DNA from: Oryzomicrobium terrae
Lineage (GTDB): Bacteria; Pseudomonadota; Gammaproteobacteria; Burkholderiales; Rhodocyclaceae
Assembly: GCF_008274805.1 (NCBI RefSeq)
Contig: NZ_CP022579.1
Coordinates: forward strand, 2,170,001-2,234,000
DNA: 64,000 nucleotides
Direction: 5' to 3'
The notes under the pieces were generated by a model, which made no database searches, was not told the origin of the DNA, and saw nothing but the letters and a program-made list of their open reading frames with translations. Shown piece after piece: positions 37,043 through 45,929 of the stretch. Each line of letters starts with the position of its first letter. Within the stretch, counting starts at the first letter, position 1. The position numbers and the translations under genes are program-made.

Positions 37043-38350
37043 ATGGCCGGAATCGACGGCTATTCGCTGGATACGCTCGCCCTGCACGCGGGCACCCCGC
37101 CCGACCCCGCCACCGGCGCCCGGGCCCTGCCGATCCACCTCTCGACCTCCTTCGTCTTCCGCGACGCCGACCACGCCGCCGCCCTGTTCGACCTGGAACG
37201 GGCCGGCCACGTCTATTCGCGCATTTCCAACCCCACCGTGGCGGCCTTCGAGGAGCGCATCGCCGCCCTGGAAGGGGGGATCGGTTCGATTGCCACCGCC
37301 AGCGGCCAGGCCGCCCTGTTCCTCGCCCTCTCCACCCTGATGGGGGCCGGCGGCCATGTGGTCGCCTCCCGGGCCCTGTACGGCGGCTCCCATAACCTGC
37401 TCGCCTACACCCTGCCCCGCTTCGGCATCACCACCACCTTCGTCGATCCCCGGGACCCGGACGCCTGGCGTGCCGCCATCCGCCCCGAGACCCGCGCCTT
37501 CCTGGCCGAGACCCTGGGCAATCCGACCCTGCCGGTGCTGGACATCCCGGCGGTAGCCGCCATCGCCCACGAGGCCGGCATCCCCCTGGTGGTGGACGCC
37601 ACCCTGACCCCGCCAACCCTGCTGCGCCCCTTCGACCACGGCGCCGACATCGTCGTGCACTCCGCCACCAAGTACCTGTCCGGCCACGGCACCGTGGTGG
37701 GCGGCGTGGTGGTGGACAGCGGCCGCTTCGACTGGGAGGCCAATGCCGAGCGCTTCCCCCTGCTCACCGCGCCCTACGACGGTTTCCACGGCATGGACTT
37801 CGCCGAGGAGTCGCCGGTGGCCGCCTTTCTGCTGCGTGCCCGGCGCGAGGGCCTGCGCGACTTCGGCGCCTGCCTGTCGCCGATGAACGCCTTCCAGATC
37901 CTGCAAGGCATGGAAACCCTGGGCATCCGCATGGAGCGCCACTGCGCCAACGCCCGCACGGTGGCCAACTTCCTGGCCGAGAGCCCCGTGGTGGAGTCGG
38001 TGTCCTACCCGGAACTGGCCAGCCACCGGGACCACGCCCTGGCGCAGAAGCTGCTGCCCAAGGGCTGCGGCGGGGTGCTGACCTTCGACGTCAAGGGCGG
38101 CCGTGAGGCGGGCAAGCGGATGATCGAATCCCTGCGCCTGTTCTCCCACCTGGCCAACGTGGGCGACGCCAAGTCCCTGGTGATCCACCCGGCCACCACC
38201 ACCCACTTCCGCATGGACGACGCCAGCCTGGCCCAGGTCGGTATCGGTCCGGGCACCATCCGCCTGTCGGTGGGCCTGGAAGACTCGGCCGACCTGATCG
38301 AGGACCTCTCCCGCGGCCTGGCCGCCGTCGCCAAGCTGCTCAAGGGCTGA
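37043..38350 (+). CDS. O-acetylhomoserine sulfhydrylase-type PLP enzyme (MetY/MetZ family)
   Basis: 435-residue Cys/Met-metabolism PLP enzyme. PLP Lys lies in SATKYLSGHG; VYSRISNPTVAAFEERIAALEGG and ETLGNPTLPVLDI are family motifs, with SLVIHPATTTH near the end. Length and the C-terminal pattern favour O-acetylhomoserine aminocarboxypropyltransferase (homocysteine from O-acetylhomoserine and sulfide); methionine gamma-lyase cannot be excluded by eye. A good SD (AGGAGA) precedes ATG 37043. The alpha/beta hydrolase gene follows after 20 bases. Confidence 0.88.
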   Translation: MAGIDGYSLDTLALHAGTPPDPATGARALPIHLSTSFVFRDADHAAALFDLERAGHVYSRISNPTVAAFEERIAALEGGIGSIATASGQAALFLALSTLMGAGGHVVASRALYGGSHNLLAYTLPRFGITTTFVDPRDPDAWRAAIRPETRAFLAETLGNPTLPVLDIPAVAAIAHEAGIPLVVDATLTPPTLLRPFDHGADIVVHSATKYLSGHGTVVGGVVVDSGRFDWEANAERFPLLTAPYDGFHGMDFAEESPVAAFLLRARREGLRDFGACLSPMNAFQILQGMETLGIRMERHCANARTVANFLAESPVVESVSYPELASHRDHALAQKLLPKGCGGVLTFDVKGGREAGKRMIESLRLFSHLANVGDAKSLVIHPATTTHFRMDDASLAQVGIGPGTIRLSVGLEDSADLIEDLSRGLAAVAKLLKG

Positions 38351-38370
38351 GCCCGAAACCGGACCGATCC

Positions 38371-39159
38371 ATGGAACTGACCGTCAACCACCATCCCGTC
38401 TTCGTCTATACCGGCGGCGTCGCTTTCGACCCCGCCCGCCCCGCCGTGGTGTTCATCCACGGCGCCGCCCACGACCATAGCGTGTGGGCGCTGCAAACCC
38501 GCTACCTGGCCCACCACGGCCATGCCGTGCTGGCTCCCGACCTGCCGGGCCATGGCCGCTCCGGCGGCGCTCCCCTGGCCTCGGTGGAAGCCCTGGCCGA
38601 CTGGGTGATCGCCCTGCTCGACGCTGCCGGGCTGGACAAGGCCGTGCTGGTGGGGCACTCCATGGGCGCCATGACCGTCCTCGAAGCCGCCGCCCGCCAC
38701 CCGGCCCGGGTGAGCAAGATCGCCCTGCTCGGCGCGGCCTTTCCCATGGGCGTGTCCGAGGCCCTGCTCGCCGCCGCCCAGGACGATCCGGAAACGGCCT
38801 ACAAAATGGTCAACCTGTGGTCCCACGCCCCCGCCACCCACGTCGGCGGCAACCCCACCCCCGGGGTGTGGCAGACCGGCCTCAACCTGGCGATCATGCG
38901 CCGCTCCAAGCCCGGCGTGCTGCACCGGGACCTGCTCAACTGCCAGGCCTACCTGGGTGGGCTGGAAGCCGCCGCCAAGGTGGCCTGTCCGGCCCTGCTG
39001 GTGTGCGCCGACCGGGACCTGATGACCCCGCCCCGGGCTGTCCAGGGCCTGCGTGACGCCATTGCCGGCGTGAAAGTGGCGTCCATCGCCGGGGCCGGCC
39101 ACGCCATGATGGCCGAACGTCCCGACGCCGTGCTCGACGCCCTGCGGGATTTCGTCTGA
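38371..39159 (+). CDS. Alpha/beta hydrolase
   Basis: 262 aa. Oxyanion region FIHGAAHDHSVW, LAPDLPGHGRS, nucleophile elbow GHSMGAM with the catalytic Ser, acid residue in VCADRDLMTPP and His in GAGHAMMAERP: a complete triad. No signal peptide, so cytoplasmic. It lies 20 bases after the MetY-type gene; a homoserine O-acetyltransferase role is unlikely because the MetX motifs are absent. Substrate unknown. Confidence 0.88.
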   Translation: MELTVNHHPVFVYTGGVAFDPARPAVVFIHGAAHDHSVWALQTRYLAHHGHAVLAPDLPGHGRSGGAPLASVEALADWVIALLDAAGLDKAVLVGHSMGAMTVLEAAARHPARVSKIALLGAAFPMGVSEALLAAAQDDPETAYKMVNLWSHAPATHVGGNPTPGVWQTGLNLAIMRRSKPGVLHRDLLNCQAYLGGLEAAAKVACPALLVCADRDLMTPPRAVQGLRDAIAGVKVASIAGAGHAMMAERPDAVLDALRDFV

Positions 39160-39212
39160 GCCCGATTTCGTCGTCCCTCGGCTTTCCGCCCTGTTCTTTC
39201 GTGGAGCCCGCC

Positions 39213-39719
39213 ATGACCCGACCGCCTTCCTCCCCGCTTCGGCGCCGCTTCGCCCTCGGAACCGCCATCGCGCTGCTGCTCGGCGGTTCCCTGGCCCAAG
39301 CCCAGGAAGCCCCCGCCCTGTCCCGGGGCCAGACCCTCTACCTGCCGGTGTATTCGCACCTGTGGCACGGCAACCGGGACAAGCAGGGGCGGCCGGAAAT
39401 CGTTTACCTGTCGGCCCTGGTCAGCATTCGCAACACGGACCCGACCCGTCCCCTGCGCGTCACCCAGGCCCGTTACTACGACACCGCCGGCAAGTCCCTG
39501 CGCGACTTCGTCAGTCAGCCCCAGACCGTGCCGCCCCTGGGCACCCTGGAACTGTTCATCGAGCGGCGCGAGGCCGAGGGGGGGTCCGGCGCCAACTTCC
39601 TGATCCGCTGGCAGGCCGACGCCGCGATCAACCCGCCCCTGGTGGAGGCAGTCCATACCGACCTCTACGGCAATCGGGCGATCTCATTCAACACCCAGGC
39701 CCGGCAAATCAGCGAATAA
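39213..39719 (+). CDS. DUF3124 family secreted protein
   Basis: 168 aa with a signal peptide (RRRFALGTAIALLLGGSLAQAQ), then LYLPVYSHLWHGNRDKQGRPEIVYLSALVSIRNTDP, the hallmark of DUF3124. The fold looks like a beta-sandwich (ARYYDTAGKSLRDFV, LGTLELFIERRE). Periplasmic, function unknown. ATG 39213 follows GGAGCC; a GTG at 39201 would add four residues. A perfect long hairpin follows the stop. Confidence 0.85.
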   Translation: MTRPPSSPLRRRFALGTAIALLLGGSLAQAQEAPALSRGQTLYLPVYSHLWHGNRDKQGRPEIVYLSALVSIRNTDPTRPLRVTQARYYDTAGKSLRDFVSQPQTVPPLGTLELFIERREAEGGSGANFLIRWQADAAINPPLVEAVHTDLYGNRAISFNTQARQISE

Positions 39720-39729
39720 GCCGCATCAG

Positions 39730-39774
39730 CCCCAATGCAAAGGCCTCCCACCTCGGGAGGCCTTTGCATTGGGG
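39730..39774. terminator. Perfect 20-bp stem, probable bidirectional terminator
   Basis: Arms 39730-39749 and 39755-39774 pair without mismatch around a five-base loop ACCTC. It lies between two convergent genes, 10 bases after the DUF3124 stop and 40 bases beyond the stop of the opposing gene. There are no long T-runs, but the stem contains AAAGG/CCTTT segments. Confidence 0.75.
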
Positions 39775-39813
39775 CGCCGGCATCGCAGCCAGCCTAGACC
39801 AGCCCAGACACCC

Positions 39814-40209
39814 CTACTTGCCCTTGGCGGTCTTGGCGGCAGGGATCACCCAGCGGTCCCCGTCCTTGCACAGCACGTACTCATCGCTGCCCTGGCGCTT
39901 GTCGTGGAAGTTTTCCACTCGCACCCGGCGGCACCCCTCCTGGCCGACCGGTGCCTTGTCGGGCGTGATGCGCCCGCTACTGCCGGTCCGGTCGTTGCGC
40001 CACGCCACCGTCTGACCATCGGCGGCATTGTTCAGGGCATCCTGCAGCGTCTTTTCCATCAAGGCCACGTCCTCACGGCTGAAGTGGCCGACTGCCGATT
40101 CCTTGAGGAAATCGGTATTGCCGGCCCAGACCGGCGCGAACGGCAAACCGCCGACCAGAACGCCCAACAGCCAGGGGCGGAAATGTGTTCTTTTCGCGAT
40201 GCTAGCCAT
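39814..40209 (-). CDS. RT0821/Lpp0805-like surface protein
   Basis: 131 aa with a signal peptide (RPWLLGVLVGGLPFAPVWA). The pattern EKTLQDALNNAADGQTVAWRND..GSSGRITP...CRRVRVEN...EYVLCKDGDRWVI matches the small outer-membrane/surface antigen family that follows 17-kDa antigens (two conserved Cys, WRN and final W). Probably envelope-located. It has its own upstream region and ends before the long bidirectional hairpin. Confidence 0.7.
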   Translation of the reverse strand: MASIAKRTHFRPWLLGVLVGGLPFAPVWAGNTDFLKESAVGHFSREDVALMEKTLQDALNNAADGQTVAWRNDRTGSSGRITPDKAPVGQEGCRRVRVENFHDKRQGSDEYVLCKDGDRWVIPAAKTAKGK

Positions 40210-40282
40210 AACCCCTCCTCATGGACTTCACGTATTCATCATGGTCGCTGCAATCGCAGGGGGCAAGCGCAGGGGACAAGAA

Positions 40283-40316
40283 AAACGGCCCGATGAAGCA
40301 CTTCATCGGGCCGTTT
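40283..40316 (-). terminator. Rho-independent terminator of the PiT operon
   Basis: AAACGGCCCGATGAAG (40283-40298) pairs perfectly with 40301-40316 around two bases. On the minus strand the stem is followed by a run of T. It lies 28 bases past the PiT stop. Confidence 0.85.
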
Positions 40317-40344
40317 CGGGAACAGGGGGGGGGCTACCAGAGGG

Positions 40345-41352
40345 TCAGAGCACCAGGCTGCCGATCCACCAGGCAAAGGCCGCCACCAGGGCGCTGGCAG
40401 GAATGGTCAGGATCCAGGCCCAGACGATGCCGCCGGCCACGCCCCAGCGCACCGCCGACACCTTGCGCGCCGAGCCCACCCCGACGATGGCGCCGGTGAT
40501 GGTGTGGGTGGTGGAGACGGGGATGCCCAGCATGGTGGCCAGGAACAGGGTGATGGCCCCGCCGGTCTCGGCGCAGAAGCCGCCCACCGGCTTGAGCTTG
40601 GTGATGCGCTGGCCCATGGTCTTGACGATACGCCAGCCACCGAACAGGGTGCCGAGGCTGATCGAGACGTAACAGGCGATCACCACCCACGTCGGGATCG
40701 GGTCCGCCTTGGCGGTCATGCCGGCAGCGATGAGCAGCATCCAGATGATGCCGATGGTCTTCTGCGCATCGTTGCCGCCGTGGCCCAAACTGTAGAGGCC
40801 GGCGGAAATCAGCTGCAGACGACGGAACCAGCGGTCGACCCTGCGCGGCGTGGAACGGCGGAACAGCCAGGCGACGATCACCATCAGCAAGGTTCCGAGC
40901 AGGAAGCCGAGCAGGGGCGAAACGAAGATGAAGGCCACGGTCTTGAGGATGCCGCCGGCGATCAGGGCATCGGGCCCGGCCTTGGCCAGGCCGGCCCCAA
41001 CCAGCCCACCGATGAGGGCGTGGGACGAGGACGAGGGGATGCCGTAGTACCAGGTGATGATGTTCCAGGCGATGGCCCCGATCAGGGCGCCGAAGACCAC
41101 GATGTGGTCGACGATGGCCGGATCGATGGTGCCCTTGCCGATGGTGGTGGCTACATTGAGGTGGAAAACCGCCACGGCGATGAAGTTGAACATCGCGGCC
41201 CAGGCGACGGCCTGGTGGGGTTTGAGTACGCCGGTGGAGACGACGGTGGCAATGGCGTTGGCCGCATCATGAAACCCGTTCATGAAGTCGAAGGCCAGCG
41301 CCAGAGCCACCAGCACGATCACGACCCCCAGGCTGATGGTCAGGGTATCCAT
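40345..41352 (-). CDS. Inorganic phosphate transporter, PiT family
   Basis: Low-affinity metal-phosphate:H+ symporter in the inner membrane, 335 aa, about ten helices. Both PiT signature repeats are present: MNGFHDAANAIATVVSTG near the N-terminus and LGHGGNDAQKTIGIIWML in the second half. The DUF47 gene precedes it by 9 bases, the usual pit-accessory operon. Confidence 0.95.
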   Translation of the reverse strand: MDTLTISLGVVIVLVALALAFDFMNGFHDAANAIATVVSTGVLKPHQAVAWAAMFNFIAVAVFHLNVATTIGKGTIDPAIVDHIVVFGALIGAIAWNIITWYYGIPSSSSHALIGGLVGAGLAKAGPDALIAGGILKTVAFIFVSPLLGFLLGTLLMVIVAWLFRRSTPRRVDRWFRRLQLISAGLYSLGHGGNDAQKTIGIIWMLLIAAGMTAKADPIPTWVVIACYVSISLGTLFGGWRIVKTMGQRITKLKPVGGFCAETGGAITLFLATMLGIPVSTTHTITGAIVGVGSARKVSAVRWGVAGGIVWAWILTIPASALVAAFAWWIGSLVL

Positions 41353-41361
41353 GGGTGTCGA

Positions 41362-42000
41362 TCAGGAGTTTTCGAGGACGATGCCTTCGATGATGTTGGC
41401 CACATCCTCGCAGCGGTCGGTAACGGTCTCGAGGATTTCGTAGATGGCCTTCAGCTTGATCAGCTGGCGCACATCCGGCTCGTCGCGGAACAGGCGGGAA
41501 ATGGCGCCGCGCATGACCCGGTCGGCATCGGATTCGAGCCGGTCGATTTCCTGGCAGGTCTTGAGGATGGCCTGGCCCTGGTCCAGGGTCGGCAGCAACG
41601 ACACCGCGTGACGCACACGCTCGCAACAGGACAGGCAGATCTCGGCCAGCTGCTTGGCTTCCGGCGTACCGCGGCGGATGTCGTACAGGGTCAGGGTCTG
41701 GGCCGCGTCCTGGATCAGATCCAGGATGTCGTCCATGCGGATGATCAACTGGTGGATCTCGTCCCGATCCAGGGGCGTGATGAAGGTCTTGTGCAACAGC
41801 GAAACCGTTTCGTGGGTGACCTTGTCGGCCCGGGTTTCGGCGGTATCCACGGCTTCAGCGTAGGCCCGGGACTCCTCATCGGACTTGCCGAGCTGGGTCA
41901 TCAGCCCGACCAACGCCTGCCCCCCCTGCACGACCAACTCGGCATGGGCGTTGAACAGGTCAAAAAATTTGCCCTCTTGGGGCATGAAGCGACCGAACAT
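41362..42000 (-). CDS. DUF47/PhoU-like protein, PiT accessory
   Basis: 212-residue all-helical protein of the DUF47 (TIGR00153) family, PhoU-like in fold, containing FDLFNAHAELVVQGGQAL, ETVSLLHKTFITPLDRDEIHQLIIRMDDILDLIQDAA and DRCEDVANIIEGIVLEN. Such proteins bind metals and modulate the neighbouring PiT transporter. ATG 42000; the upstream sequence is AT-rich and probably holds the operon promoter. Confidence 0.94.
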   Translation of the reverse strand: MFGRFMPQEGKFFDLFNAHAELVVQGGQALVGLMTQLGKSDEESRAYAEAVDTAETRADKVTHETVSLLHKTFITPLDRDEIHQLIIRMDDILDLIQDAAQTLTLYDIRRGTPEAKQLAEICLSCCERVRHAVSLLPTLDQGQAILKTCQEIDRLESDADRVMRGAISRLFRDEPDVRQLIKLKAIYEILETVTDRCEDVANIIEGIVLENS

Positions 42001-42179
42001 GGATGGTGTCGAGAAATAAAAAAGAAATATTTTAGCATTCTCCCCCGCCGCTCCCGCGCGCTCCTGTGACTTTTGTCAGAAGTAACAGCGAGTACTCCAA
42101 TGGTTTCCCCGGGCACCGGCCAATACGGGACCGCCGCTTCATGCCGCTGTCACCCGAATGGCTTATGATCTGGTTATTC

Positions 42180-42190
42180 TGCATTGCAAC
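42180..42190. promoter_or_regulatory. TGCATTGCAAC motif upstream of fabI
   Basis: TGCA-T-TGCA core, one of two similar near-palindromes 55 bases apart (about five helical turns). They resemble the TTGCANTGCAA-like sites of PhaR-type regulators of polyhydroxyalkanoate metabolism, as I recall them; the match is not verified. Confidence 0.35.
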
Positions 42191-42232
42191 TACGACCTAC
42201 CCGATTGCATTGATTAATATCAAACCGTCGAT

Positions 42233-42245
42233 GTTGCAGTGCAAC
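42233..42245. promoter_or_regulatory. Perfect palindrome GTTGCAGTGCAAC upstream of fabI
   Basis: Six-base arms GTTGCA/TGCAAC around one base, 47 bases upstream of the fabI ATG in an AT-richer segment. Likely operator of the fabI-pta-ackA operon (inference). A related motif lies upstream of the Pat gene at 53093. Confidence 0.5.
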
Positions 42246-42291
42246 TAAAGTAGTTAAACACCCTCCAGATCAATTTCATAAGGGATACTCC

Positions 42292-43059
42292 ATGTTTAAC
42301 CTGAACGGTAAAAAAGGCCTCGTGGTTGGCGTCGCCAACGATAAAAGCATCGCCTACGGCTGTGCCAAGGCCTTCAAGAGCTGCGGAGCGGAACTGGCCC
42401 TGACCTTTCTAAACGCCAAGGCCGAGCCTCATGTTCGCCCCCTGGCGGAATCCCTGGGCGCCAGCCATTTCCTGCCCCTGGACGTGGAGCAACCGGAACA
42501 GATGGAGGCAGTTTTCGCCACCTTGGAAAAATCCTGGGGAAAACTCGACTTTCTCGTCCACTCCATCGCCTTTGCCCCGCAGAACGATCTGCACGGCCGG
42601 GTGGTCGATTCCAGCCGCGACGGTTTCCTGCGCGCCATGGACATTTCCGCCCACTCCTTCGTGCGCATGGCCAAGCTGGCCGAGCCCTTGATGAAGGACG
42701 GCGGCTGCCTGCTGACCATGAGCTACCTGGGCGCCGACGAAGTGGTGGAAAACTACGGCATCATGGGTCCGGTCAAGGCCGCCCTGCAGTCCGCCACCCG
42801 CTACATGGCATCCGAACTGGGCCCCAAGGGCATCCGCGTGCACGCCATCTCCCCGGGGCCGCTGCTGACCCGGGCCGCTTCCGGCATCGCCAACTTCGAC
42901 CACTTGATGCAGGACGCCATCGAGCGCTCGCCCCTGCACCGCCTGGTATCGATCGACGACGTGGGCGCCCTGGCGGCCTACCTGGTCAGCGACGTGGCCA
43001 CCACCCTGACCGGCGGCACCATTTATATTGACGGCGGCTACAACATCGTCGGCGGCTGA
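42292..43059 (+). CDS. fabI: Enoyl-[acyl-carrier-protein] reductase FabI
   Basis: NADH-dependent reductase of the last step in each fatty-acid elongation cycle, SDR fold, 255 aa. GVANDKSIAYGCAKAF at the cofactor site, VHSIAFAPQNDLHGRVVD, catalytic pair in NYGIMGPVKAAL (Tyr-x6-Lys), HAISPGPLLTRAASGI and LTGGTIYIDGGYNIVGG. AAGGGATACTCC upstream carries the RBS. First gene of a run with hydratase-Pta and ackA, linking fatty-acid and acetyl-phosphate metabolism. Confidence 0.93.
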   Translation: MFNLNGKKGLVVGVANDKSIAYGCAKAFKSCGAELALTFLNAKAEPHVRPLAESLGASHFLPLDVEQPEQMEAVFATLEKSWGKLDFLVHSIAFAPQNDLHGRVVDSSRDGFLRAMDISAHSFVRMAKLAEPLMKDGGCLLTMSYLGADEVVENYGIMGPVKAALQSATRYMASELGPKGIRVHAISPGPLLTRAASGIANFDHLMQDAIERSPLHRLVSIDDVGALAAYLVSDVATTLTGGTIYIDGGYNIVGG

Positions 43060-43102
43060 CGCCACGCAGCCCCCGCTCCCGACCCCCTTTCCTGGAGGCC
43101 TT

Positions 43103-44521
43103 ATGCAAAGCCCGAACCACGACGACTTCATCGAGAACCGCACCTATGACGAGATCAAGGTGGGAGATTCCTCCCACCTGGTGCGGACCCTGCGTCCCGA
43201 GGACATCCAGCTGTTCGCCGTGATGTCCGGCGACGTCAATCCCTCGGTGGTGGATCCGGAATTCGCCGCCAGCGGCCTGTTCCGCGAAGTGGTGGCCCAC
43301 GGCATGTGGTCGGGAGCGCTCATTTCCACCGTGCTCGGCACCCAGTTCCCCGGCCCGGGCACCATCTACATCGACCAGACCCTGCACTTCTCGCGGCCGG
43401 TGACCATTGGCGACACCATCACCATCACCATCACCGCCCAGCAGAAGTTCGATCACAACAAGCACATCCTGTTCGACTGCGTCTGCGTCAACCAGGAAGG
43501 CCTGCAGGTGGTGCGCGGCACCGCCGAGGTGCTGGCCCCCACCGAGAAGATTCGCCGGCCGCGCATGCACATGCCGCAGATCACCATCGCCGACAAGGAA
43601 GCCCGCTACCAGGCTCTGATCGCCCGGGCCCGGGGCAGCAAGCCGGTGGACGTGGCAGTGGCCCACCCCTGCGACGCCGAATCCCTGAAGGGCCCGATCC
43701 AGGCCGCCCGGGAAGGGCTGATCGACCCGATCCTGGTCGGCCCCGAAGCCAAGATCCGCCAGCTGGCCGAAGAGCTGGGCCTGGACATCTCCCCCTACCG
43801 CATCGTCAACACCCGCCACAGCCACGAATCCGCCGCCCTGGCGGTGACCCTGGTGCGCAACGGCGATGCCGAGGCGCTGATGAAGGGCAGCCTGCACACG
43901 GACGAGCTGATGGGCGAGGTGGTGGCGCGCACCACCGGGCTGCGCACCGAGCGGCGCATCTCCCATGTCTTCTACATGGACGTGCCGACCTACCACAAGC
44001 CGATCATGATCACCGACGCGGCGATCAACATCGCCCCGACTCTGGAAGACAAGGTCCACATCACCCAGAACGCCATCGACCTGGCCCACGTGCTCGGCAT
44101 CGAGCAGCCCAAGGTGGCGATCATGTCGGCGGTGGAGACGGTCAATCCCAAGATCCAGTCCACCCTGGAGGCCGCCGCCCTGTGCAAGATGGCCGACCGG
44201 GGCCAGATCAAGGGGGGCCTGCTCGACGGCCCCCTGGCCTTCGACAACGCCGTGTCGATCGTCGCCGCCAAGACCAAGGGCATCAAGTCCGCGGTGGCTG
44301 GCGACGCCGACATCCTGATGATGCCCGACCTGGAGTCCGGCAACATGGTGGCCAAGCAGCTCGAATACCTGGCCAACGCCCTGTCCGCCGGCATCGTGCT
44401 GGGCGCCCGGGTGCCCATCGTGCTCACCTCCCGGGCCGACACCGCCGAGACCCGCACCGCCTCCTGCGCCATCATGGCCCTGATGGCCCAGGCCGCCCGC
44501 AAGAAGGAGGACGCCGCGTGA
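43103..44521 (+). CDS. Bifunctional (R)-enoyl-CoA hydratase / phosphate acetyltransferase
   Basis: 472-residue fusion. The N-terminal 150 residues are a MaoC-like hot-dog hydratase: MSGDVNPSVVDPEFAASGLFREVVAHGMWSGALIS carries the Asp/His catalytic pair. Residues about 165-470 are a Pta/Ptb transacylase domain (VAVAHPCDAESLKGPIQAAREGLIDPILVGP; GLLDGPLAFDNAVS). It interconverts acyl-CoA and acyl phosphate, which AckA then uses. The Ptb-like sequence could accept butyryl- or other acyl-CoA as well as acetyl-CoA. Overlaps ackA by 4 bases. Confidence 0.92.
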   Translation: MQSPNHDDFIENRTYDEIKVGDSSHLVRTLRPEDIQLFAVMSGDVNPSVVDPEFAASGLFREVVAHGMWSGALISTVLGTQFPGPGTIYIDQTLHFSRPVTIGDTITITITAQQKFDHNKHILFDCVCVNQEGLQVVRGTAEVLAPTEKIRRPRMHMPQITIADKEARYQALIARARGSKPVDVAVAHPCDAESLKGPIQAAREGLIDPILVGPEAKIRQLAEELGLDISPYRIVNTRHSHESAALAVTLVRNGDAEALMKGSLHTDELMGEVVARTTGLRTERRISHVFYMDVPTYHKPIMITDAAINIAPTLEDKVHITQNAIDLAHVLGIEQPKVAIMSAVETVNPKIQSTLEAAALCKMADRGQIKGGLLDGPLAFDNAVSIVAAKTKGIKSAVAGDADILMMPDLESGNMVAKQLEYLANALSAGIVLGARVPIVLTSRADTAETRTASCAIMALMAQAARKKEDAA

Positions 44522-45735
44522 GCCTGCCCCCGTACTACCCCGACAACGAGAAGCCCTGCGTCCTGACCCTCAACGCCGGCTCCTCGTCGATCAAGTTCTC
44601 CCTGTTCGAGCTCGATGCCACCGCCCCGGCCCTGGTGGGCCAGATCGACGGCATCGGCGCCAAGCCCCACATCAAGGCCAAGGACGGTGCCGGCAACAAG
44701 CTCGACGACGTAGACCTGGACATCACCGGCTCCCAGGAGCGCCAGCACCACCAGGCCCTGCTCTACCTGGTGAAGTGGCTGCGCAGCCACGGCGAGGGCT
44801 GGAAGGCCAAGGGCGTCGGCCACCGGGTGGTGCACGGCGGCGAGAAGTACGCCGCCCCGGTGCTGCTCACCCCGGACATCCGCCGCGAACTGGCCTCCTT
44901 CGTCTCCCTGGCCCCCCTGCACCAGCCCCACAACCTGGACGGCATCGACGCCATCGGCGAGATCCTGCCGGACGTTCCCCAGATCGCCTGCTTCGACACC
45001 GCCTTCCATCGCAGCCAGCCCGTCCTGGCCCAGACCTTCGCCCTGCCCCGGGCGCTGACCGACGAAGGGGTCAAGCGCTACGGCTTCCACGGCCTCTCCT
45101 ACGAGTTCATCGCCCGCAGCCTGCCCGCCCACACCGACCGGGCCGACGGCCGGGTGGCGGTGGCCCACCTGGGCAACGGCTCCAGCATGGCCGCCATGGT
45201 CGGACGCAAGAGCGTCGCCTCGACCATGGGCTTCACCGCGGTGGACGGCCTGATGATGGGCACCCGCACCGGCAATCTTGACCCGGGCGTGGTGCTCTAC
45301 CTGCTCGACGAAAAGAAGATGGACGCCGCCGCCATCACCAAGCTGCTCTACAAGCAGTCCGGCCTGCTCGGCGTCTCGGGCATCTCCCAGGACATGCGCG
45401 AGCTGCTGGCCTCGGACCACCCCCACGCCAAGGAGGCGGTGGACCTGTTCTGCTACCGCATCTCCCGGGAGCTCGGCTCCCTGGCGGCGGCAGCCGGTGG
45501 CCTGGACGTACTGGTGTTCACCGCCGGCATCGGCGAGCACGCCGCCCCGGTGCGCGAGCAGGTCTGCGCCCAGGCCGGCTGGCTGGGCATCAAGCTCGAT
45601 CGGGAGGCCAACAACGCCCCCTCCAAGCTGCCGCGCTGCATCAGCGCGCCGGACAGCGCGGTGGAGGTGCTGGTGCTGCCCACCGACGAGGAATGGATGA
45701 TCGCCCACCACACCCAGCGCCTGCTCGGGCTGTAA
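44518..45735 (+). CDS. ackA: Acetate kinase
   Basis: Makes ATP and acetate from acetyl phosphate. 405 aa, GTG start overlapping the preceding stop (GTGA). LTLNAGSSSIKFSLFE phosphate-binding motif, GHRVVHGG, CFDTAFH, YGFHGLSYEFI, VAHLGNGSSMAAM, GLMMGTRTGNLDPG and FTAGIGEHA all match the family. The hydratase-Pta gene supplies acyl phosphate in the same transcript. A strong hairpin follows. Confidence 0.97.
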   Translation: MSLPPYYPDNEKPCVLTLNAGSSSIKFSLFELDATAPALVGQIDGIGAKPHIKAKDGAGNKLDDVDLDITGSQERQHHQALLYLVKWLRSHGEGWKAKGVGHRVVHGGEKYAAPVLLTPDIRRELASFVSLAPLHQPHNLDGIDAIGEILPDVPQIACFDTAFHRSQPVLAQTFALPRALTDEGVKRYGFHGLSYEFIARSLPAHTDRADGRVAVAHLGNGSSMAAMVGRKSVASTMGFTAVDGLMMGTRTGNLDPGVVLYLLDEKKMDAAAITKLLYKQSGLLGVSGISQDMRELLASDHPHAKEAVDLFCYRISRELGSLAAAAGGLDVLVFTAGIGEHAAPVREQVCAQAGWLGIKLDREANNAPSKLPRCISAPDSAVEVLVLPTDEEWMIAHHTQRLLGL

Positions 45736-45760
45736 GGACCGCCCCCTTTCGGGGACGCCC

Positions 45761-45799
45761 CGCGGGGGCCGCCGGCGCAATCAGCCGGCGGCCCCCGCG
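45761..45799 (+). terminator. Terminator of ackA
   Basis: CGCGGGGGCCGCCGGC (45761-45776) pairs perfectly with 45784-45799 around GCAATCA, followed by CCGTTTT, 25 bases after the ackA stop. Confidence 0.8.
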
Positions 45800-45894
45800 C
45801 CGTTTTCGGGGATGGAGTTCAGCCACGGAGCCGGCCGGCTGGCCATGGCGGCACAGCGGATTCGGAGCCATCCGGGGCGGCCAGGACTCTCCGC

Positions 45895-45929
45895 ATTCCC
45901 AGAATTCCCAGAATTCCCAGAATTCCCAG
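45895..45929. repeat. 9-base tandem repeat (AATTCCCAG)x4
   Basis: ATTCCCAG followed by three exact AATTCCCAG units, noncoding. A slippage-prone microsatellite in otherwise repeat-poor sequence. Confidence 0.9.

Noticed and set aside
39362-40015. Plus-strand ORF spanning the DUF3124 gene end and the long hairpin
   Set aside because: Runs through a 20-bp perfect stem and antisense to the surface-protein gene; composition is shadow-like.
42061-42090. Possible Pho box (CTGTGACTTTTGTCAG) upstream of the DUF47-PiT operon
   Set aside because: The two CTGTCA-like half repeats are spaced 9 rather than 11 bases and match poorly; low-affinity PiT systems are often not Pho-regulated.
45895-45929. Tandem repeat considered as a CRISPR remnant
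   Set aside because: Nine-base units without spacers; no cas genes nearby.
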